Assembly: GCA_014607495.2 (NCBI GenBank)
Contig: CP053152.1
Span: forward strand, 12,197,899 to 12,261,898
Source: Carposina sasakii
Taxonomy: Eukaryota; Arthropoda; Insecta; Lepidoptera; Carposinidae
Length of the DNA stretch: 64,000 bases
Direction of reading: 5' to 3'
Shown here piece by piece: positions 57,416-64,000 of the stretch. The position numbers were made by a program, and so were the translations under genes. A model generated the notes under the pieces. The model did no database searches. It worked only from the letters and a program-made list of their open reading frames with translations, and was not told where the DNA came from. Every line of letters starts with the position of its first letter. The stretch's first letter is position 1.

Positions 57416-59342
57416 GTTAGTTGTAGTTACTAATCATTGATCATATCTCTCCTGCTTTACTAAACGCGATGGTGGGACCTCCTGCGTGAATTTGCAATTT
57501 TTTAAACGAATCTGAATCTGTATGACACGTGAAGTACGAACTTCGCAACGATAAAGAACGAACGCGGCTAAAAGTGCATGCAGAACTTGGTACTATTAGG
57601 ATTCAAAGTATGCTTGGACTGAAATAGTCTAATATCAACTAGCTACCTATCTACAAAGTAACATTGCAAGAATCTCAACTCATGCCGTCAATAAAATATT
57701 TCCACTCATTTCTTCCTCAAAAAACCAATGAGCCACGTTCGGGCGAGAGTGCCAAAATGTGAAAATAAACTTTAACTTTTACAGAGGTCGGCAATTCTAG
57801 GAATATGAAATATGTTGTGTTGAGGTAAAGTCGTACTGGCCTCGTGCATTCCCCTCGGGGCGTCCAGGCGCTTTCAATTTACCTTTTGACACAGCACCTC
57901 GCAGAAAAAGTGTCTGAGAATAAGACACCTCGGGCGTGGAAACATTTCGCGATTTATTTTTAAAAATGCTTTTAACAATTTTGGTTGTTTACTTTGTAAG
58001 TATTTTGGAAGCTGTTTCTGAGTAGATACAAAATTTAAATTTTTAAAAATTATGCGCGGATAATTTGTTTTTGTATTTCTAAGAATATATTAGAGTTTTT
58101 TACACGAGGAGGCTTCATTTAGGTATGGTCGAATTAGGCGTTATTGAGACAGAAGATTAGTCTTTGCCTTTCGTTTAGGAAATAATTACCTAATTAGAGT
58201 TAGTACCAACCTACTGACAAAGTAATTTAATGATAACGTTAACGGTCGTGTATACCAAGGTAAAGATACTGAAATAAGTATATAATTCTGAAACCTTCTT
58301 TCTTTGTATCGTCTTTATGTATTTGTCATTTGCCTGTACCTTCTTACTATTATAATCACATTGTTGTCTTATATTATATTTTTTTCTATTATTTTCTTGA
58401 TTTGTGTTGTCTGTATATGTGTACATGCCAAACGTCAAATAAACGATCTATCTATCTATCTATCGAAACCCTACATAAACAGTACCTACATTCACTTTTA
58501 TGAAATGGTTTATTCAAGGGTTCAAAAATATCAAAAATGGTTCGGGTCAATTATAAACGTACCCTATAGGAACAAAATTAGAAGTCATTGTGCCCAACGT
58601 GACGACCCTGCAAGTACTCGCTTCTGAATCGCGTGCACCCTTTCAGCGTTAAAAGCCTGAACCCTTCAACCCTGAAACGACATCAGAAGGTACTTTAAGC
58701 TGTGTTCTACTAGTGCTACTTTAAAATGATGTTTTAGAGATTAGAGAAGTACCTACCTAACGTGTTACAGAAAATCTTCCATGCAAATGTGGATTGAAAT
58801 TTTCTCAATTTGGACAAAAGTTTTAATTCTTTATTCACGTATAAATTTGATCAGAAGTAAATCAGTGATTTCTAGGAATTTCAGAAAAAACAGGAGCACA
58901 AAAAACAGATATTTTTTTCAGAGAAGGTAGACGAAAGACACAAGAATTTATGCTTAAATAGAGACATGGTTCTTTTAGAAACTCTACCATCCAAGCGTAA
59001 AATATTGGCTTGCACGTATGAGAGCAAAATTGCGCTATACCCTCAAGACTATGCATAAATTAAGTCCACTAGTTCATTAGAACTAGTCATTTTATATCCC
59101 TATTTAAATTCTCGTAGAACAACACTAATCTAATTAAAGGTTCACGTAGCGTTTGCGTTTGTTCTTTCATTACAATGCAGCCATTTATTTCCTAAGTCAT
59201 TTGTTAACGGAAACACGTTCTTTAATTTGTATGTAATTAAGTCGACAAAGCTCAATGGTCTCTTCTTTCTTTTTCCTCTCCTCTGTTTTCATTGCAGAAT
59301 TGTAAACTGAACTCAGCTATTAGTTACTTTAATTTTGCTATA
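57416..59342. other. Intron or intergenic DNA after the CUB exon
   Basis: Mostly A+T-rich. A G+C-rich patch at 57780-57960 (CTCGTGCATTCCCCTCGGGG) is unexplained. A (TCTA)n microsatellite sits at 58447-58466. I could find no next CUB exon here. Confidence 0.45.
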
Positions 59343-59686
59343 CAGGATGTTTTTCCGTTGCTCTATACATCAAATAAAGTATGTTTATGCCATAAATGCT
59401 GGGAAACGATGTAAATTTAAAAAAAAAAAACTTAATCGGGCGAAATTTATAGTTTCCAGTGTTTATGCCAGTTTTTTCATAGACAGATATTAATTTTCTT
59501 TCGTGAAAAAATCTTACTTCGCGCTAGACGCGCATTTATACAGAAAAATTCAGTCTATTTACTCAACTTTGGACCCAAATATCTTGGGACCCAGACACTT
59601 CCCAGGTATGCTTCCATGGAGAAAAATGATCGTGATGATGAGAGATTCTGTAGTTTTCGGAAACGTTGACGAACAAAAAACACCTG
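59343..59686 (-). mobile_element. MITE family B
   Basis: Reverse copy: CAGGATGTTTTTCCGTTGC at the left and CGGAAACGTTGACGAACAAA...CACCTG at the right, TA-flanked. The 96-codon frame inside it is not a gene. Confidence 0.75.
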
Positions 59687-60451
59687 TATATAATTTTTTA
59701 CTCGCCATACTCGCTAATGACCATTATTACGATTTTCAGATGTCAGTAAGTCACTCTGTTACTCAGAAACGGAATAGTTTATTTATGTATTGAAGAAAGA
59801 CGGTATTAATGAAATAAAACTCCACACTGTATTTTAATTAGATGGTCTTCTCTAACTCCACAGCTAAACTTATCTAAAAGAACATGTTTACAAATAAATC
59901 CTTTTAAAAGATACTTAAGTAATAAATAAAATGAAATGTATTATTCATAATTAACTCTGTTTCATATAAAACCCGATTAAAATTAATCTGTAAATGACAA
60001 AAATTGTCCATAAATAAATTCGTATCGAAGTGAAATTAAATATAGCAACCGATCTCACTGTAATTTCAATTTTAAAACAAAGGTTAAAATCAATTTTAAA
60101 TAGTAGGTTATCCTTTATTTTGTTACTACAAAGAACACAATAGCTTGGTTCCACACCCTCGTGGTGAAACAGGTCAACTGTCAAATGCCTGGTGGCCGGA
60201 ATCTAAACTTACTTCTACTCGTAATATATCGACACATTACCTATAGACTGTAAAAGTTCAAAGCTGTTTTTTATCCTGAAATACAAAGTGCAAGCATTTT
60301 ATATCCATGTAATAATACTATATTTTTATAATATTTAAAATACAAAATATGTATATATATTAAAAAAAACTTATTTAAACGTTGTTATATCGACTTCAGT
60401 CGCAGGGAAGTCTCAGGCTAGATTGTCAAAATTATCAACAATAAAAGTTAT

Positions 60452-61113
60452 CTAATAAAAGTCCCTTACATCGTAGAATTCAGAAGAAAATTCAGTATTG
60501 CTCAGATCATAGTATTCAGGGAATGTTGCATCAGACAAGCGTTCGAAAGAATCCACATGTGCTCGTGAAATATACGGTCGTCGATCAAACGGGTAGCTCT
60601 GAGTGTCGCTAGTGTCTTCTCCTGAATTATCATTCGGCCATAAATAGCACGTGAAATACAAACCACGCTGCGAAAAGTAACGTCTAGGTATGTTGCGTTT
60701 CTGCGAATCAGGATATTCCAAGCGCTTTGAGAAGCAATACAAATGTTTGTTATGTCCAACTTCAGTTAATAGCTTAGTGGGGTCGTAATTTTTTAACAAA
60801 GGCATTAGTTGCGTATCTTTCTGTATGCTATCTTTCTGAACTCTCGAGTAGAGTTGTGCTAGATTATCATAGTAAGCTTTGAATTCCATCAGACTTTCTT
60901 CAGGTATCCCTTCTATAACTAACACAGGGTCACAGCTGCCTATGTGAGCAATTTCTTCTAAAAGTCGTTTTTTAGATGCGAGCGCGCATACATCGTTATA
61001 CGTTATGCCATCTGTGCCGCATACTGGTCCAATATTAAGAATTGATATTGGACATAAAAATGGTATTCTTCGCGCAAGAGTATAAGTTGTTTGATATACA
61101 ACCGAAAGAAGCA
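60452..61113 (-). CDS. Secreted Kazal-domain protein, exon 2
   Basis: The main coding exon (220 residues) follows a TATTTCTATTGCAG acceptor, starts in phase 1 and ends at TAG (60454-60452). It begins with the rest of a signal peptide (LLSVVYQTTYTLA), then a Kazal-like domain: CPISILNIGPVCGTDGITYN, DVCALASKKRLLEE, IAHIGSC. The CGTDGITYNDVC core is diagnostic. Only four cysteines are present; the pair normally forming the C1-C5 disulfide is missing, as in some atypical Kazal domains. A tail of about 160 residues, rich in Tyr, Asp and Ser, has no recognised domain. Kazal domains inhibit serine proteases; inhibition is inferred here, not shown. The gene lies antisense to the LDLa/CUB gene. Confidence 0.82.
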
Positions 61114-61551
61114 CTGCAATAGAAATAAACACAAAAGTTATAAGTATGAGTGTTGAAGAGAGTTAAGCATGAACAGAAGTCGTGAACATTCCGTAACGTC
61201 GACGCCTGTTTTTTCGTGCTTGCTGTACAAACATGACAATAATTGTTCGTATGTAATACAGTAAATGTGTTTTACTTAAGTTTAATAAACTTTTGCCCTA
61301 TTGCAGACCTCGACCTATTTTTCAAGCCCACATAGGTTTGTTTTGGACAATCGCCATTATTATAAAAATACGTGTTCTATTTCTGGTAACACAACCACAA
61401 ACCCGTGGTTCCTATTAAATCAATCGATCAATAGATCGAGTTTGCCGGCTAGGTATATAGAATTATACAAATCTTTTTTATCCTATCCAGTATAATATCT
61501 TCACAATTTAGGGCGCAATCATTTCTCTACTGGGCTCAAGCCAACTTTATA

Positions 61552-61929
61552 CAGGTGATTTTTGGTCGTCAACGTTCCCGAAAACTACGGAATCTCCTCA
61601 TCATCACGATCATTTTTCTCCATGGAAGCATACCTGGGAAGTGTCTGGTTTTCAAAATATTAGGGTCCAAAGTTGAGTAAATAGACTGCGTTTTTCTGCA
61701 TAAATGCACATAGTCGCGCGTAGCAAGATTTTTTCACGAAAAATAATTAATATCTTTCTATGAAAAAACTAGCATAAACACTAGACACCATAAATTTTGC
61801 CCGATCAAGTAATTTTTTTTTAAAACAAAATTTACATCTTTTCCCAGCATTTTTTTTGGCACAAACTTACTTTATTTGATGTATAGAGTAAGTACCCTTC
61901 GTTAAGGGTGGCAACGAAAAAACATCCTG
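61552..61929 (+). mobile_element. MITE family B in the Kazal gene intron
   Basis: CAGGTGATTTTTGGTCGTCA at the left and AAGGGTGGCAACGAAAAAAC...ATCCTG at the right, TATA-flanked. It is the closest match to the copy at 45322. Confidence 0.78.
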
Positions 61930-62517
61930 TATACGGTAATCCAAGCTAAATAACGACCCGCCTAGATAAAATATTGCGTATCTCCCTACTCCTGTGAAAT
62001 AAAAGGGATTATGTGTTTGAGACCCACTTGCACTTATCCTAGATTTATTTTATCCACAGATTAGCATTTGCCGTCTTGCTTTTTTATGATACACACTACA
62101 CACAGAAAGACATAGGTACATGACATTTTTGTTGGTTGGGTACACGGAATACCCTTTTTTTGGCAAACATGGCAAAATATTAAGTAGGCACTTGCTTTTT
62201 GTTTAATTTACGTAATAAAAGCTGAATGGATGTTGATGAAATTTGACGTCATGTCCCGTATATCCCGTGCCAAGATTTATAATATGTAGGTACTTTAGTC
62301 AACTTTCTTCACTTGTCCAAAAGAATGCAGCAGATAAGATATCACAAACATCTTAAATGTGACATTTACATTTTCACTAAGGGCTACTTACCTATTATAT
62401 TTACTAAGCCTTTTCTATAGTGATAATTGTTTTTGTTAAATGTGGGCTCTACCATAATTGACTTATTAAAGTCCCAGACGTAAAATTATATTACAAATTT
62501 GAAATAAAAATACTTAC

Positions 62518-62554
62518 AAAATAAATAGTTTCGGTGCATTTTCCTTATATTCAT
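62518..62554 (-). CDS. Secreted Kazal-domain protein, exon 1 (signal peptide start)
   Basis: On the minus strand ATG at 62554 (or the in-frame ATG at 62539) runs to a GTAAGT donor at 62517, ending in phase 1, exactly what exon 2 needs. Joining them gives MHRNYLFLLLSVVYQTTYTL, a good signal peptide whose hydrophobic core spans the junction. The intron is 1404 bp. The total protein is 232 or 227 residues. The alternative upstream piece at 63950-64000 also ends in phase 1 but would give no signal peptide. Confidence 0.68.
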
Positions 62555-62778
62555 GACAAGAAATAATAATCATATTTTTATAATAGGTACTGAGTACGTA
62601 ATATTTAACATTGATTTTATTTGATTATCATAAAGATTTGTAGTTGTCCAATTAATTTGAACACGCTAGTTATTACAGTAACATGATCGATAGATGCCAT
62701 AAAAAGTATAAAAATAAGTATTTTTCTTCATTATTTTACTTACTATACTTCTATGCTGCTCTGGGAGTGAAAAAAAAA

Positions 62779-62990
62779 CGTATGCTGCTTCTCTTACCGG
62801 GCATACTGTACAAGTCAGTAGAGGGACAAGAGGGTCTTGGTGTTTTGTAGGCGATGGGCTGATCACCTGTCCCTACTAACCGAACTTGTACATCTCAACT
62901 ATACCCTCAAAATTGGTCGGAAGTGGCACCATGTGGTTCTATCGGCCCTGGGTGCTCTGCCTACCCCGTAAGGGATAAAGGCGTGTATGT
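62779..62990 (+). repeat. SINE-5 type repeat, fullest copy
   Basis: TATGCTGCTTCTCTTACCGG, CAAGAGGGTCTTGGTGTTTT, AGGCGATGGGCTGATCACCT, AACTTGTACATCTCAACTAT, CTCTGCCTACCCCGTAAGGG and a (GTAT) tail. It lies upstream of Kazal exon 1. Confidence 0.75.
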
Positions 62991-63400
62991 GTGTATTTTA
63001 CTTAAATTCATTAGGTTTGATGTGCGTCTAATATAAATACATATCTATACATCAATAATAAACGACTATGTTTCAGCAGGATCATAAAGTAAATCCTACA
63101 GCCACGTTAGGCATAGCAAGAACAAATGTAAACAAAAATTAAAAAAATTACATTTGACACTATGGAATTTTTCAATATTTGTCTAAATTAGACAATGTTT
63201 AGTTTAAATAAAAGTTTAAGAAATCGAGATAAGTTCTCAGATTATTTGATAGATATGAAATTGCAAATTTTGTATGCAAACAATTTGATAGATAGTATAG
63301 TAGTATTAGTAGGTTTGATTCGTACGATGGCGAATTTGATCTCGAGTTCTAGCTTAGACAGACAGGCTAATAAACTACATAAAGTCTAGTTTATTTTCTT
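62991..63400. other. Unassigned A+T-rich DNA
   Basis: Open frames up to 64 codons, with no domain and no splice support. Confidence 0.45.
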
Positions 63401-63607
63401 CTTCAGCCTATTGCAGTCCACGCAGTGTACGCCACAAGGCTACTGCCATAGGGGGGTTTTGCCCATAGTCACCACACAGGGCAGTGATTTTCAGACTATG
63501 TTGTCAGTACGGGAGGCGCTGCTGCCCACCTCCCGGAAATCCGTAATCGCCTTACGATACCCACGGGTAGGCAGGGGACAAACTCTACTCTACCGGCACC
63601 ACGCGGC
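63401..63607 (-). mobile_element. SINE-4 (RTE-tail SINE)
   Basis: Reverse copy from CGCCGCGTGGTGCCGGTAGA to TGGACTGCAATAGGCTGAAG. Small deletions include the GGCCTACGTCCAGC part of the RTE end. Confidence 0.75.
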
Positions 63608-63949
63608 GTATTTAAGAGGAGGCAGACCATATTTAGCATCTTTTTGATGAAATATGCTGAAACGGGTGCATGTTTGTTTAATGTGAGACTATTACACTAT
63701 ATTCTTAGTACCCTTAACTATGTCATGTAAAGCCAAAAACATGATTTAATGATTTTCGCTCGATAGTTTTGTTTTTTGAAATCGACATGTTTTTTAGTAA
63801 TTTTTACTTTTATTTCGGCTATTACATGAGGTAGGCGTTTAAAATAAATTCGGATGTCAAGATAATAATGATAGTAAACTTTTGTAAAGCCAAAATTAAA
63901 AAACAATCATAATTGAACACACAATTAATAAAAATCTTTTTGAGACTTA
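63608..63949. other. Unassigned A+T-rich DNA
   Basis: I see nothing classifiable between the SINE-4 copy and the edge candidate exon. Confidence 0.4.
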
Positions 63950-64000
63950 CGCTCTTTACTTCTGAGCTCAATCAGTTGTTTAGCGTGCAAGCGATATTCT
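63950..64000 (-). CDS. Possible partial exon at the window edge
   Basis: Minus strand: a single open frame reads EYRLHAKQLIELRSKE, then one base and a GTAAGT donor at 63949. The codon choice and strong donor make an exon plausible; the other two frames contain stops. It could be part of a neighbouring gene or an alternative upstream exon of the Kazal gene, since the phase matches. At 51 bases, chance is a serious alternative. Confidence 0.3.

Noticed and set aside
61301..61495. Possible exon after the CCCTATTGCAG acceptor near 61306
   Set aside because: The encoded residues do not continue a CUB domain, and the donor is weak. It lies in the Kazal intron without further support.

Overview
The window is A+T-rich eukaryotic DNA, very probably from a moth or butterfly (Lepidoptera). 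The evidence is split genes with GT-AG introns, an insect odorant-binding protein gene, and a dense load of repeats typical of lepidopteran genomes: tRNA-derived SINEs, RTE-tail SINEs, Helitrons with A|TC...CTAG|T ends, TA-flanked inverted-repeat MITEs, a Jockey-like LINE and a Penelope-like element. There are no operons, rRNA genes, CRISPR arrays or convincing genuine tRNA genes. Most open frames over 60 codons are non-coding or lie in repeats; the host genes had to be assembled exon by exon.

Three host genes are supported. (1) Minus strand, 10458-16400: a complete four-exon classical odorant-binding protein (OBP) of about 150 residues, with signal peptide, six cysteines in OBP spacing and compatible splice phases throughout. 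(2) Plus strand, 22588-22857 and 57279-57415: two exons of a secreted or membrane protein with the end of a signal peptide, one LDL-receptor class A module and the start of a CUB domain. A 34.4-kb intron separates them, and the first and last exons lie outside the window. (3) Minus strand, 60452-62554: a two-exon secreted protein of about 230 residues with one four-cysteine Kazal-like domain, lying antisense downstream of the CUB exon and probably inside the next intron of gene 2.

Layout. 1-6484: mostly unassigned A+T-rich DNA with a Helitron end and a Penelope tail fragment. 6485-10245: broken Jockey-like LINE. 10340-16490: OBP gene, whose second intron holds a 2.7-kb palindromic Penelope-like insertion with a 13-bp target-site duplication. 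16500-22587: SINEs and MITEs, including a locus where a SINE-filled copy lies next to its empty paralogue. 22588-57415: the LDLa/CUB gene, whose giant intron is a repository of RTE, SINE, MITE and Helitron insertions. It includes a four-level nested stack at 44.5-46.1 kb and a Helitron carrying a roughly 126-bp minisatellite at 32.8-33.8 kb. 57416-64000: Kazal gene among further MITEs and SINEs, with a possible partial exon at the right edge.

The three host genes show no sign of acting together. The OBP would bind small hydrophobic ligands in sensillum lymph or another secretion, the LDLa/CUB protein would act at the cell surface or outside the cell, and the Kazal protein would be a secreted protease-inhibitor-like protein.
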